Source of the DNA: SYIM01 sp041182885 | GTDB lineage: Bacteria; Pseudomonadota; Gammaproteobacteria; Burkholderiales; Burkholderiaceae_E | Length of the DNA stretch: 64,000 nt | NCBI GenBank assembly: GCA_049423065.1 | Contig: JBMSQB010000001.1 | Location: forward strand, 1 to 64,000 | Direction of reading: 5' to 3' | Part shown: positions 53,528-63,085 of the stretch, in pieces | How the letters are laid out: each line of letters begins with the position of its first letter | Position numbering within the stretch: the stretch's first letter is position 1 | The notes under the pieces: generated by a model | Databases searched by the model: none | What the model was told of the DNA's origin: nothing | Seen by the model: the letters and a program-made list of their open reading frames with translations, nothing else | Made by a program: the position numbers and the translations under genes

Positions 53528-54304
53528 TCAGCTCCCGCTGCGTCCGGCGTAGGCCGTGAGTTCGCTGGTGGCGGCCGCAAGCAACCCGGTATCGGTACCG
53601 ATCGCAAGCATGTTGTAGCCGAGCTTGCGCGCGCGGTCGATCCAGACGCGGTCGGTCGCCATGAAACCAGCGGATTTGCCATGAGCCCGCGCGACCTGCG
53701 CGATTTTCCGCATGGCGGCATCGAACTCGGGGTGGTCGAACTGTGCCGGGATGCCCATGAAGTTGGAGAGGTCGAAGTGCCCAAGCCACAGTACATCGAT
53801 GCCAGGCACCTGGGCGATGGCCTCGAGGTTGGCAAGCCCGCGTTCGGTTTCAATCTGCGCGATGACCGTGGTTCGCTGATTGGCGATCTGAATCTTCTGC
53901 CCGACATCGCCTCCGAGGTAGTCGCATTGGGCAAAGCCGAAGCCTGCGCCGCGTCGCCCGACTGGCGGATAGCGGCAGGCATCGACGATTTCCCGCGCCT
54001 GCTCGGCTGATTCCACCATTGGAATCATCACGCCGCGGGCGCCAATATCGAGCGCCCGGGCCAGGTAGGGATATTGCCCGCGCGGCACCCGCACCATGGG
54101 CTCGATCGGCAACCCCCTGCAGGTTGAAAACAGCCATTTGAGGGTTTCAAAGCCCAACCCCGTGTGCTCCATGTCGTAGATGACGAAGCGGCATCCGGAA
54201 TTGGCCAGAATGGCTGACATGCCGGGCGAAAAGAATTCGAAGGTCATGGCGCCGACCACGGTTTCGCCGGCGGCAAGGGGGGCCTGGAGCGGGTTGGGTT
54301 TCAT
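53528..54304 (-). CDS. HpcH/HpaI family aldolase (2-oxo-acid aldolase)
   Basis: 258 residues from the ATG at 54304; the frame runs further upstream but without a start signal. The family blocks are VIYDMEHTGLGFET (near 45), MVRVPRGQYPY with the substrate arginine, AQIETERGLANLEAIA (metal Glu) and LWLGHFDLSNFMGIP (metal Asp). Class II HpcH/HpaI aldolases split or form 2-oxo-3-deoxy or 4-hydroxy-2-oxo acids with a divalent metal. It is the first gene of the operon, divergent from the third TRAP system. It may split an imported acid into pyruvate and an aldehyde. Confidence 0.88.
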   Translation of the reverse strand: MKPNPLQAPLAAGETVVGAMTFEFFSPGMSAILANSGCRFVIYDMEHTGLGFETLKWLFSTCRGLPIEPMVRVPRGQYPYLARALDIGARGVMIPMVESAEQAREIVDACRYPPVGRRGAGFGFAQCDYLGGDVGQKIQIANQRTTVIAQIETERGLANLEAIAQVPGIDVLWLGHFDLSNFMGIPAQFDHPEFDAAMRKIAQVARAHGKSAGFMATDRVWIDRARKLGYNMLAIGTDTGLLAAATSELTAYAGRSGS

Positions 54305-54349
54305 TGTTTTCCGCTTGAGTCGGTTGTAAATGACGAATAAGCTTCCGGA

Positions 54350-54377
54350 CGAACCCCGTTTCAGAGGGGTCGGTTCG
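54350..54377. promoter_or_regulatory. Inverted repeat in the aldolase/TRAP divergent region
   Basis: CGAACC and GGTTCG are arranged as inverted arms, with an inner cccc/gggg pair, in the 151-base region between the divergent aldolase and DctP genes. Together they could form an operator or a hairpin. No regulator gene is present on either side. Confidence 0.35.
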
Positions 54378-54455
54378 GGCAAAGGCGCGGGTGCTGTGGT
54401 GCCGCCCCGGGGCCTGGGCTCAACTATTCAACCACATCCGCCAGGAGACAAGATC

Positions 54456-55448
54456 ATGTTCAACAGAATTTCGGCCGCCGGACGGGGATGGCTCGTTGCT
54501 GCATCGCTTGCCGCGTTGCCTTTGGCTGCGTCGGCGCAGACCGTTCTCAAGTTCGGTTTCGGTCTTCCTGCCGAGGCGCACTACGGTGTTGGGGCCGTCT
54601 ACATGCAGAAGGCGGTTGCCGAGCGCATGGGCGGGCGCTACAAGATCGAGCTGTTCCCCAATTTCCAGCTGGGCGGCGAGCGTGAAATGACCGAGGGCGC
54701 CCAGCTTGGCACCATCGACCTGGTCACCACCTCGACCGGCCCGGTGGGCAATTTTGTTCCCGACACGCTGATCACCGATATCCCCTTCCTGTTTCGCGAC
54801 TACGCCCATGCCCGCGGCGTGCTCGATGGTCCGATCGGTCAGGCGATTCTCGACAAATGTCCGTCCAAGGGACTGGTCTGCCTTGCCTGGTCTGAAAACG
54901 GTTTCCGCCACATGACGAACAACCGTCGCGAGGTGAAGTCGCCTGCCGATGCCAAGGGTCTGAAGATCCGCACGATGGAAAATCAGGTGCACATGACGGC
55001 CTTCCGCACGCTGGGCGCGTTGCCCACGCCCATGGCCTTCCCGGAGCTGTTCAGCGCGCTTCAGCAGGGTACGGTAGACGGCCAGGAAAATCCCATTGGA
55101 GTGATTGTCTCGGCCAAGTTCGTCCAGGTTCAGAAGCACCTCACGCTCTCCGGCCACCTCTATTCGCCTGCCCTGGTGCTGATGTCGCCTGCGGCTTACA
55201 ACAAGATGTCGCCCGATGACCGCAAGCTGATCGTTCAGATTGCCCGGGAAGGGGCGGTGGTGTCGCGTCAGCGGGTTGAACAGCTCGAGCGTGAGGGGGT
55301 GGAGTCGCTGAAGGCCGCCGGGATGCAGATCCGGGCGCTCAGCCCCGACGAGAAGGCTGCGTTCCAGAACTCGCTCGCCCCGGCTTACGCCGAATACGCG
55401 AAGCGTTTCGGCCAGGCCAACATCGACGCCATCCGCAACGCAAAGTAA
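54456..55448 (+). CDS. dctP: TRAP transporter substrate-binding protein DctP
   Basis: 330 residues from the ATG at 54456, with aggaga upstream. A Sec signal ends near ASAQ. The family block GLKIRTMENQVHMTAFRTLG (about 170-190) carries the conserved arginine, and LQQGTVDGQENPIG follows. It is divergent from the aldolase-dehydrogenase-IorAB operon; the ligand is probably a precursor of the 2-oxo acid handled there, by inference from gene order. Confidence 0.93.
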   Translation: MFNRISAAGRGWLVAASLAALPLAASAQTVLKFGFGLPAEAHYGVGAVYMQKAVAERMGGRYKIELFPNFQLGGEREMTEGAQLGTIDLVTTSTGPVGNFVPDTLITDIPFLFRDYAHARGVLDGPIGQAILDKCPSKGLVCLAWSENGFRHMTNNRREVKSPADAKGLKIRTMENQVHMTAFRTLGALPTPMAFPELFSALQQGTVDGQENPIGVIVSAKFVQVQKHLTLSGHLYSPALVLMSPAAYNKMSPDDRKLIVQIAREGAVVSRQRVEQLEREGVESLKAAGMQIRALSPDEKAAFQNSLAPAYAEYAKRFGQANIDAIRNAK

Positions 55449-55545
55449 GGGCTGCGCTCGCGCGCGGCCTGTCCGGCGCAACCCCTGAGGTTGGGGTGCG
55501 CCGGCTTGCGCTGCGCAGGCGCTGCGCTCAGCCGGAGGGCTCATC

Positions 55546-56040
55546 GTGCGGCAATGGATTCTCGCAGCCGACCGGGTGGTCGGTCAGTTCGTTCTTGCCC
55601 TGGCGTGCATCACGCTCGCCATCGCTGCGCTTTGCGGCGGCTATCAGATCATCGCGCGCTTCGTGCTGCAGGAACCCTCCACCTGGACGGAGGTGCTTAC
55701 CCGTACGCTCATGATCTGGAGTGTGTTCCTGGGGCTCAGCGCAGCGCTGCGCGGCGGGGCCTTGCTGTCGGTTGATCTGCTGTACCGGACGGTGGCAAAA
55801 ACGAAGTACCTGCCGGTTCTTCACTTTTCAATTACTGCGGTCACCATGCTGTTTCTGCTGGTGGTGGTCTGGTACGGCTGGGACGTGGTGTACCGGGTGC
55901 GCTTTCAGAACCTGGCGGGGCTTGAGATCCCCATTTCATGGGCCTACGCAGCCATTCCGGTGGGCGCCATGTTCGGGGTGCTGGGCTTGCTCGCGAACTA
56001 CCTGGACCCCAGGCGCGGCGAACTCGAAACGCAGCAGTAG
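55546..56040 (+). CDS. dctQ: TRAP transporter small permease DctQ
   Basis: 164 residues from a GTG at 55546, for which the ribosome site ggagg is 8-12 bases upstream. Four membrane segments are seen, with the family block EVLTRTLMIWSVFLGLSAAL following segment 1. It lies 97 bases after DctP, a longer gap than in the other TRAP sets, and 27 before DctM. Confidence 0.9.
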   Translation: MRQWILAADRVVGQFVLALACITLAIAALCGGYQIIARFVLQEPSTWTEVLTRTLMIWSVFLGLSAALRGGALLSVDLLYRTVAKTKYLPVLHFSITAVTMLFLLVVVWYGWDVVYRVRFQNLAGLEIPISWAYAAIPVGAMFGVLGLLANYLDPRRGELETQQ

Positions 56041-56067
56041 TTTACTGATTCACCAGGAGCGGCGCCC

Positions 56068-57345
56068 ATGGTTGCGGCAATCTTCACCATTTTTCTTGCG
56101 CTGCTCGCGCTAAGCGTACCGGTTGCGGTGGCGATCGGTCTCGCCTCCATTGCCGGCATTCAATTTTTCTCCAACATGCCGATGCTGGAGTCGGCCCGGC
56201 AACTCTTCACCTCGATCGACAAGTTCCCGCTGGTGGCGATTCCCTTCTTCATCCTGTCGGGAAACCTCATGGAGGCGGGCGGCATTTCCGAGCGCCTGGT
56301 GAATCTGGCTCGAGCGCTGGTGGGTGGCGTGCAGGGCGGGCTTGCGATGAGTTGCGTCCTCACCTGCATGATCTTCGCGGCGGTGTCGGGGTCCAGTGTG
56401 GCCACCACCTTTGCCATTGGCGCGATCCTCATTCCTGCAATGGTTCGCTACGGCTACCCGGTTCAGCGAGCGGCGGCGTTGCAGGCCTCGTCGGCTGAAC
56501 TCGGCGTGATCATTCCTCCTTCCATCCCGATGATCCTCTACGGGGTATCGGCCGAGGTATCGGTGGGCGAGATGTTCATCGCCGGGTTCGGTCCCGGACT
56601 TCTGATCGGTGGCGCGCTGATCCTGTTCATCTTCGTCTGGTGCAAGATCACCGGTCATGGCAAGCGTGACGGCGAGGGCCGGTTGGAACTGGCGGTGGCC
56701 TTCAGGCAGGCGAGTCTCGCGCTCCTCATGCCGGTGGTTGTGCTGGGTGGTATTTACGGCGGCGTATTCACCCCTACCGAGGCGTCGGTCACCGCGGTGT
56801 TTTACGCGCTGATCGTCGGCATGTTCGTCTATCGAAAAATCGGCTGGCAGGATCTGGTCCGCGCGCTTCAGAAAACGGTGGTGTCCACCACGGTGATCAT
56901 GCTGATCATCGCGACCGCAGGCCTGTTCGCGTTCCTCATCACGCGCGCGGGCGTACCCGCTGCAGTCGGCAACTGGGTGGCGGCGAATTTTGATGGTCCG
57001 ATTGCCTATCTGATCGGGGTGAATGCGTTCCTGTTCGTGATCGGCATGTTCATCGAGACCGGCGCTGCGATTGTGGTGCTCGCGCCGATCCTGGCCCCGG
57101 TCGCCATCCAGTTCGGTATCGATCCCGTGCACTTCGGCATCATCATGGTGGTGAACCTGGCGCTTGGCATGATCACGCCGCCCTTCGGTGTGAACCTGTT
57201 TGCGGCCTGTACGGTCGCAAAGATCTCATACGACGAGATCATTCCGTCCATCATGCCGTACGTGGCGGTGGTGGTGGCCTGCCTGGCGGTGATCACGTTC
57301 GTGCCCGAACTGAGCCTGTGGCTGCGCGATCTGGTGTATCGCTAG
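56068..57345 (+). CDS. dctM: TRAP transporter large permease DctM
   Basis: 425 residues, full length, with about 12 membrane segments. The signatures FAAVSGSSVATTFAIGA, IIPPSIPMILYGVSAE and MITPPFGVNLFAACTV are in place. A ccaggagc ribosome site precedes the ATG. It completes the third TRAP system and ends near the convergent metal efflux operon, with a hairpin between. Confidence 0.93.
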   Translation: MVAAIFTIFLALLALSVPVAVAIGLASIAGIQFFSNMPMLESARQLFTSIDKFPLVAIPFFILSGNLMEAGGISERLVNLARALVGGVQGGLAMSCVLTCMIFAAVSGSSVATTFAIGAILIPAMVRYGYPVQRAAALQASSAELGVIIPPSIPMILYGVSAEVSVGEMFIAGFGPGLLIGGALILFIFVWCKITGHGKRDGEGRLELAVAFRQASLALLMPVVVLGGIYGGVFTPTEASVTAVFYALIVGMFVYRKIGWQDLVRALQKTVVSTTVIMLIIATAGLFAFLITRAGVPAAVGNWVAANFDGPIAYLIGVNAFLFVIGMFIETGAAIVVLAPILAPVAIQFGIDPVHFGIIMVVNLALGMITPPFGVNLFAACTVAKISYDEIIPSIMPYVAVVVACLAVITFVPELSLWLRDLVYR

Positions 57346-57346
57346 T

Positions 57347-57381
57347 CGGCCGCGGTCGCACGAGGCGATCTCACGCGGCCG
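57347..57381. terminator. Hairpin between convergent DctM and CzcA genes
   Basis: CGGCCGCG at 57347-57354 pairs with CGCGGCCG at 57374-57381 over a 19-base loop. The site is where both transcripts end. It has no T-run, so Rho-independent action is uncertain. Confidence 0.4.
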
Positions 57382-60300
57382 GCGCTTTGGCGAGGGGCCT
57401 TGCCCCTTCCGATCGTCCGAACCACATTGCATAAAGCACGGGCAGCACGAGCAGAGTGAGTAGTGTGGCCGAGGCCAGTCCGCCAATCACCACGATGGCG
57501 AGCGGACGCTGGGTCTCGGACCCAATCGCTGTGCTGACGGCCATGGGCAACAGCCCCAGCGCAGCGAGAAAGGCCGTCATCAGCACCGTTCGCAGCCGCT
57601 GCATTGCGCCTTCGGTGATTGCCTCGATCAGACCCATTCCGCTTGCGCGCAACTGCTGAAACACCGAAAGCATGACCACGCCGTTCAGCACTGCCTGCCC
57701 GGACAGTGCAATGAATCCAATGGCCGCCGAGACCGACAAGGGAATGTTGAAGAGGGTCAACGCGACGAAGCCCCCGATGAGCGCAAGCGGCACATTGACC
57801 AGAATCAGCAGGGCAGCTTTCAGCGATTTGAACGCATCAAAAAGCAGCACGAAGATCAGCGCGAGCGAAAGTGGCACCACCACGCTCAGCCGTTTCATTG
57901 CGCGTTCCTGGTTTTCGAATTCCCCGGACCAGCTGAGTACGTAGCCGCGCGGAATCTGAACATGACGATCCACCCGTTGCTTCATGTCGGCAACCACTGA
58001 CCCCATGTCGCGCCCGCGGATGAAAATGCCGATGGCCATGGTGCGGCGACCGGCCTCTCGCGCAATATTCATCGCGCCCCCGGCTTCCCGCAGGGTTGCA
58101 ACCGCCGACAGTGCCACGTAACCGCCATCGGGAGTAGGGATGGGAATATTGGCGAGCTGCGAGAGCGATCGCTGGCTTGGCGCCAAGCGGACGGCGAGTC
58201 CGAACCGGCGCTCGCCCTCCCAGATGCTGGTGACCGGCCGCCCGGCAAGTGCGGCTTCGATCACATCCTGAATGTCCGCTACGTTGAGTCCGTAGCGACC
58301 CACTCGGTCCCGGTCGATTTCGATCAGCAACTGAGGCAGTTCGCCCAGCCGATCGATTTCCGCCCGATACACCCCCTGAACCTGCTTCACCTCATGCTCG
58401 ATCGCCTGCATGGCGCTGCGAAGCACGGCCAGATCGTCGCCGGCAAGCTTGATCACGATCTGGCCGTCGATCTGCGAGATGGACTCCAGCACGTTATCGC
58501 GAATCGGCTGCGAGAAAGTGGGCTCCATACCTGGAATGGATTGCACCGCACGTTCCAGTTCTTCCAGGAGCTGCTCGCGCGTGAGGCCTCGCCGCCATTC
58601 CTCGGGTGGCTTCAGGTCGACAAACATTTCCGCCATCGCGATGGTTTTCGGATCGGTGCCGTCCTCGGGCTTTCCCGCCTTTGAAACAACGGTGCGAACT
58701 TCCGGAATGCGGCGCATTGCCGATCTGATCTGATGGAGTACCGCCTGCGCTTCCTCGATGGATACGCTGGCCGGCAGGCGCACGTTGACCCAGAGCGTGC
58801 CCTCGTTCAGTTCGGGGAGAAATTCCGAGCCGAGGCGGGTGGCAACACCCATCGCCGCCCCAAACGCAACCAGCGCCGCGATCACCACTGTCTTTCGCCA
58901 GGCAAGCGCCCATCCAAGAACCGGTCGATAGATGCGCTTTGAGAAAGTGACCAGCCGATTGTCGTGGTGCGGCAGCCGTCGCCTCAGCACTTGCCGCGCG
59001 AGCAAGGGCAATAATGTGAGCGAAAGAATCAACGAGGCAATGAGCGCCGCCACCACCGACAACGCCATCGGCTGGAAGATTCGGCCTTCATGCCGCTCCA
59101 GGGCAAAGATCGGAATATGGGCTGCGATGATGATGAGCATCGAGAAGAGTGTGGGCCGGCCAACTTCGTTAGCGGCTGATTCAATCAGCTTGGTGCGCTC
59201 GCGCTCGCTCATGCCTTCACCGCGCAAGGAAAGCCGATACATGATGTTTTCAATCACGATGACCGCGCCGTCAACGATGATGCCGAAATCAAGCGCGCCC
59301 AGGCTCAGCAGGTTCGCGGGAATACCCATGATCCGCAGGCCCAGGAACGTGGCAAGCAGCGATAGCGGAATGATCATGACCACCAGCATGCTCGCCCGCA
59401 GGTTTGACAGAAACAGATAGAGCACCAGTGCGACCAGGATGGCGCCCTCCAGCAGGTTGGTGAACACCGAGCGCAGCGTGCGCTCCATCAGCCATGTGCG
59501 GTCATAGAACGGTGCGATCTGAACGCCGGGAGGCAGTCCGCGTTCGTTCAGGTCGGCGATGCGTTCCTTCACCCGGCGCAGCACTTCGGAGGGATTTTCA
59601 CCACGGCGCATGATGACAATCCCGGTGACCACGTCGTTATCGTCGTCCTGCCCGACCGTGCCCAGGCGCGGGACTTCGCCAATTCGAACCTGTGCCACGT
59701 CGGAGACCAGAATGGGTGTGCTGTTTCGGGTCGCAATGGCGATGCGGCCAATGTCGTCGGTGCTCCGGAGGAGCCCGATGCCGCGAATGGTGAACTGCTG
59801 CCCGCCCTGCGAGACATAGCTCCCGCCAGCATTGGCGTTGCCGCGACCCAGCGCCTCGAGCAGTTGCTGGTAGGTGAGCTTGTAGGCGCGCATGCGGTCA
59901 GGGTCGGGTTGAACCTCGTATTGTTTGATGGCGCCGCCCATCGCAATGACGTCGGCAACCCCAGGTACCTGTCGCAACGAGCGTTCAACCACCCAGTCTT
60001 CGATTGAACGCAACTCAATCGGGCTGTAGCCCTCGCCGCGCAGACGGTAGCGAAGCACCTCGCCGACCGGCGTGGCATTTGGCGCGATGGTGGCTTCTAC
60101 TCCCGCGGGCAACGACACCCCTCGCAGGCGTTCATTGACCTGCTGACGAATGACGTTGACGTTGGCGTGGTCGTCGTAGGTGATGACGTTGAACGACAGA
60201 CCGAACTGCGTGTGGGAGAACAGCCGGATGGAATTGGGTAGCCCCGAGAGCGCGACCTCGATCGGGAGGGTGACCTGCTTTTCAACCTCCTCGGCTGCGG

Positions 60301-60463
60301 CGCCGGGGTAGAGCGCGATTACCGTGACCTGTGTGTCGGTGACGTCTGGAAAGGCCTCAACCGGGAGTTGTCGGAAGGCGACGATGCCCGCAATGACAAA
60401 GAGCAGCGTACCGATCAGAACCAGAAGCGGCTGATTCAGTGAATAACGGATCAGCCGTTTCAT
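57371..60463 (-). CDS. czcA: Heavy-metal efflux RND permease, CzcA/CusA family
   Basis: 1030 residues of the HME-RND inner-membrane pump family. The hallmark DFGIIVDGAVIVIEN in transmembrane segment 4, with the proton-relay acids, is clear, and FPDVTDTQVTVI near 37-48 is typical. Twelve membrane segments and two large periplasmic loops are present. It expels divalent or monovalent metal ions with CzcB and CzcC. The metal cannot be assigned with certainty; I see no clear methionine relay of CusA type, which mildly favours Co/Zn/Cd/Ni. It overlaps the CzcB gene by four bases. Confidence 0.91.
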   Translation of the reverse strand: MKRLIRYSLNQPLLVLIGTLLFVIAGIVAFRQLPVEAFPDVTDTQVTVIALYPGAAAEEVEKQVTLPIEVALSGLPNSIRLFSHTQFGLSFNVITYDDHANVNVIRQQVNERLRGVSLPAGVEATIAPNATPVGEVLRYRLRGEGYSPIELRSIEDWVVERSLRQVPGVADVIAMGGAIKQYEVQPDPDRMRAYKLTYQQLLEALGRGNANAGGSYVSQGGQQFTIRGIGLLRSTDDIGRIAIATRNSTPILVSDVAQVRIGEVPRLGTVGQDDDNDVVTGIVIMRRGENPSEVLRRVKERIADLNERGLPPGVQIAPFYDRTWLMERTLRSVFTNLLEGAILVALVLYLFLSNLRASMLVVMIIPLSLLATFLGLRIMGIPANLLSLGALDFGIIVDGAVIVIENIMYRLSLRGEGMSERERTKLIESAANEVGRPTLFSMLIIIAAHIPIFALERHEGRIFQPMALSVVAALIASLILSLTLLPLLARQVLRRRLPHHDNRLVTFSKRIYRPVLGWALAWRKTVVIAALVAFGAAMGVATRLGSEFLPELNEGTLWVNVRLPASVSIEEAQAVLHQIRSAMRRIPEVRTVVSKAGKPEDGTDPKTIAMAEMFVDLKPPEEWRRGLTREQLLEELERAVQSIPGMEPTFSQPIRDNVLESISQIDGQIVIKLAGDDLAVLRSAMQAIEHEVKQVQGVYRAEIDRLGELPQLLIEIDRDRVGRYGLNVADIQDVIEAALAGRPVTSIWEGERRFGLAVRLAPSQRSLSQLANIPIPTPDGGYVALSAVATLREAGGAMNIAREAGRRTMAIGIFIRGRDMGSVVADMKQRVDRHVQIPRGYVLSWSGEFENQERAMKRLSVVVPLSLALIFVLLFDAFKSLKAALLILVNVPLALIGGFVALTLFNIPLSVSAAIGFIALSGQAVLNGVVMLSVFQQLRASGMGLIEAITEGAMQRLRTVLMTAFLAALGLLPMAVSTAIGSETQRPLAIVVIGGLASATLLTLLVLPVLYAMWFGRSEGARPLAKAPAA

Positions 60464-61647
60464 CGAGCAGCACCTCGACCCGGCGTCGAGGTGCGCTCGT
60501 TGGCGTCGGCTGCGCCACGATAGATTCTGGCGAGCAGCAGCGTGTTTTCGACCAGCACCTGCTCGCCGGTGCGAAGTGCGTCGCGAATCAGCACCCGCTC
60601 TGACCCGAGATAGGTGATGTCAGTTTGCCGGGGTTCGAATTCGCCGGGGCTGGGGGATACGTAGATCCAGTGCGTGTTGTCCTGACTCACCACGGCGGAG
60701 GCTGGCACGACTGCACCCTGTCCAGGCGACTGGCTGACCCGCACGCGGCCCAGCATCTCCACCTTGAGCAAGCGGGCGGTGTTGTCAACCCGGGCTCTGA
60801 CCTTGAGGGTTCGCGTGAGGGGATCGATGGCGTCACCCACAGCCATGATCTCGGCGGGGAAGCTGCGATCAGGGTAGGCGTTGGCGATGAATTCAACACG
60901 CCGACCTGGTTCCACCTGCGAAAGATCGCCTTCGCGAACGTCAACCTGCAGCCAGAGCTGGGTGGGATCGGTCAGCACAAACAGCGCAGTCGAGCCGGGT
61001 CCGAATTGCTCGGGACGCAGTTCCTGGCCGGGATTGAGATTGCGTTCGACCACCACGCCGGCAATGCTGGCTGTGATGGCCAGACGCTGATTGATGGCCT
61101 CCGAACCGCCGTACAGACGTGTTCGGGCCTGCGTGCGGTCGAGTTCGGTTTGCGCGCGCAGGGCATCCGTTTCTGCCTGCTCGAGCTCCTTTCGCGCGGC
61201 GATGCCTATCGCGTGCAGATCGCGAACCCGGTCGAGCTGGCGATTTGCCTGGACGAGGTCTGCCCGGGCCCTGCTGGCATCGGCCTGCGCGACACCAAAT
61301 TCCGGAGAGGCCAGCTCAGCCAGAACCTGACCCACTGCGACGCGGCCTCCGACGTCGGCCCGAATCGCAGAGATTCGCCCAGCAAATGCCGGATAAATGC
61401 GTTGCGTACGGTCTTCGTCCCAGATCACCCGCGCGGGGATGTCGACGTTGACTGGGCGTGCCGGCTCGGCAGCCACGGTTTTCAGTGCACCGAGTTGCGG
61501 ATGCCCGGTCGGAAAGCGCAGCGTGCTGCCCGTGAGGATGGGCCGTGCGGGCGGGGGTTGGCCCGAGGGTGCATCCCGGCAGCCCGCGAGCAGGAGAGCG
61601 GCAAGGGTCGCAGCAGGAATCAGGCAGATCAGGCGCTTCGAAACCAC
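60460..61647 (-). CDS. czcB: RND efflux periplasmic adaptor, CzcB-like lipoprotein
   Basis: 395 residues from a GTG at 61647, chosen because the resulting N-terminus (VVSKRLICLIPAATLAALLL then AGC) is a good lipoprotein signal with the lipid-carrying Cys at about 23. An ATG at 61707 would add 20 residues and overlap the upstream gene by 34 bases. A long coiled coil with lipoyl-type flanks (ELASPEFGVAQADASRARAD region) and beta-barrel motifs are visible. It links the inner-membrane pump CzcA to the outer-membrane channel CzcC. Confidence 0.86.
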   Translation of the reverse strand: MVSKRLICLIPAATLAALLLAGCRDAPSGQPPPARPILTGSTLRFPTGHPQLGALKTVAAEPARPVNVDIPARVIWDEDRTQRIYPAFAGRISAIRADVGGRVAVGQVLAELASPEFGVAQADASRARADLVQANRQLDRVRDLHAIGIAARKELEQAETDALRAQTELDRTQARTRLYGGSEAINQRLAITASIAGVVVERNLNPGQELRPEQFGPGSTALFVLTDPTQLWLQVDVREGDLSQVEPGRRVEFIANAYPDRSFPAEIMAVGDAIDPLTRTLKVRARVDNTARLLKVEMLGRVRVSQSPGQGAVVPASAVVSQDNTHWIYVSPSPGEFEPRQTDITYLGSERVLIRDALRTGEQVLVENTLLLARIYRGAADANERTSTPGRGAAR

Positions 61648-61673
61648 GTGGCGTCCAGTGTGTGAGTTCAGCG

Positions 61674-63014
61674 TTATGGTGCGACGCTCAGCGAACGCAG
61701 ACGCCATTCGGTATCGGCGCGTGCCGCATCGAGCCGCGCCTGGACCGCGTCGAGTCGTACGGCCCTGAAGGTGCGACGCGCATCGAGCAGATCGGTGAGT
61801 GAGGTGGCGCCCCGTGCGTAGGCTGCCTCGGCCCGTTCCAGGACTTCACGGGAGCGCTCAAGGATGCGTGTCTCGATGCTCTCCAGGCGCGCAGCCGTGG
61901 TGATGCGACGGAGGTGGAGCGAGGTCAACTCGGACTCGGCCGCAACCAATGTCTGGCTGAGCAACGCTTCTGCCCTCTGTAACCCCGCAACGGCCTGACG
62001 GATCTCGCCTTCGAATCGGTAGTTGAGTTGCCACGGGAACTGGGCGCGCAACTGTACCGAGGCCCGGTGGTCGGGGGGATAGTGATTGACACCGCCCCCC
62101 CAGGTGATATCGCTGACCTGCGAAGCGCGTGCGAGGTCGAGCGCAGCACGAGCGGCCTCCACCCTGGTGCGTGCCGCGCTGACGTCGGCCCGCTGGTCAA
62201 CCAGCCTATCGATGGCCGGCCTGGTGGGCGGCAGCGTCTCCGGGCCGGCTGGCGCGTAGCGGTTCGCGGGCCCAGATGGCGATGCGGAGAATGCGGGCCA
62301 GCCCTCTGCCGCCTCGATCTGATCATTGACAAGGGCAGCTGCCTGGGCGAGCGATACGGCTGCGAGGCGGCGAGCGGCTCGGAGCGTGGCATCGTCCTGT
62401 CTGGCACGCTCGGTCTCGATCAGGACGCGAGCGGTCTCCTGTTCTGAGATATCGCCCTTCTGAAGACGCAAGCGGGCGCTATCGGCCATCTGCTCGGCGC
62501 TTCGCAGCATTTGGGCCGAATCGGCCTCCCGGTCCTGGGCGGCGAGAAGGTCCCAGAACGCACCCGCAATGGTGATCTGGCGGATGAGGAGGACATCGGT
62601 TCGATCGAGACGCGCCGCCAGAAGGCCGAGTTCCGCGCTACGGGTGCGGTGCATTCGCTTGTCGCCGCGTTCCCACACCCAATCCACCCCGATCCCTTTA
62701 TCCAGGCGTTTGCCGCCCGCCAAAGATCCGGGACCCATACCGTTCTGAAGGTCGATGGAGGCGAGCGAGGCGGAGACGGTGGGTAGCGGGGCCCTGTCGG
62801 CAGCGACAACACCGCCCGATGCCGCATCGACATCGGCCCCTGCGATCAGGACCTCAGGATGACGCTCGGCCCGCAGCAGCACTGAATCGAGCGACAGCCG
62901 TTCAGGCGCTGATTGGGCGCCGCTCCCGGTTGCAACGCAGGCGACGAGCAGCCCTGCCGCGATCCGAAAGCGACTGGAACGAATCACTGGTTTTACTGGT
63001 TGTCGTATGCTCAC
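61674..63014 (-). CDS. czcC: RND efflux outer-membrane channel, CzcC/TolC family
   Basis: 446 residues starting at a GTG at 63014, with a signal peptide ending near GSGAQSAP. The long helices of an outer-membrane efflux protein are evident, for example a repeated ALDLARASQVSDITWGGGVN region and the C-terminal LLDARRTFRAVRLDAVQARL. It forms the exit duct of the CzcCBA pump in the outer membrane. It is the first gene of the three-gene set and is 71 bases from the divergent response regulator. The start is less certain, since the ribosome site is weak. Confidence 0.85.
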   Translation of the reverse strand: MSIRQPVKPVIRSSRFRIAAGLLVACVATGSGAQSAPERLSLDSVLLRAERHPEVLIAGADVDAASGGVVAADRAPLPTVSASLASIDLQNGMGPGSLAGGKRLDKGIGVDWVWERGDKRMHRTRSAELGLLAARLDRTDVLLIRQITIAGAFWDLLAAQDREADSAQMLRSAEQMADSARLRLQKGDISEQETARVLIETERARQDDATLRAARRLAAVSLAQAAALVNDQIEAAEGWPAFSASPSGPANRYAPAGPETLPPTRPAIDRLVDQRADVSAARTRVEAARAALDLARASQVSDITWGGGVNHYPPDHRASVQLRAQFPWQLNYRFEGEIRQAVAGLQRAEALLSQTLVAAESELTSLHLRRITTAARLESIETRILERSREVLERAEAAYARGATSLTDLLDARRTFRAVRLDAVQARLDAARADTEWRLRSLSVAP

Positions 63015-63085
63015 CCTGTCGTTATCGCACGCAGCAACTGACCCGAACCTGACTTGCGCGACGGTTTTCCGAGCACGCAGCCCTC

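Noticed and set aside
61674..63014. The CzcC outer-membrane channel as the exporter of the giant adhesin
   Set aside because: CzcC is 28 kb away and belongs to an intact CzcCBA operon for metal efflux. No type I ABC exporter is linked to it.
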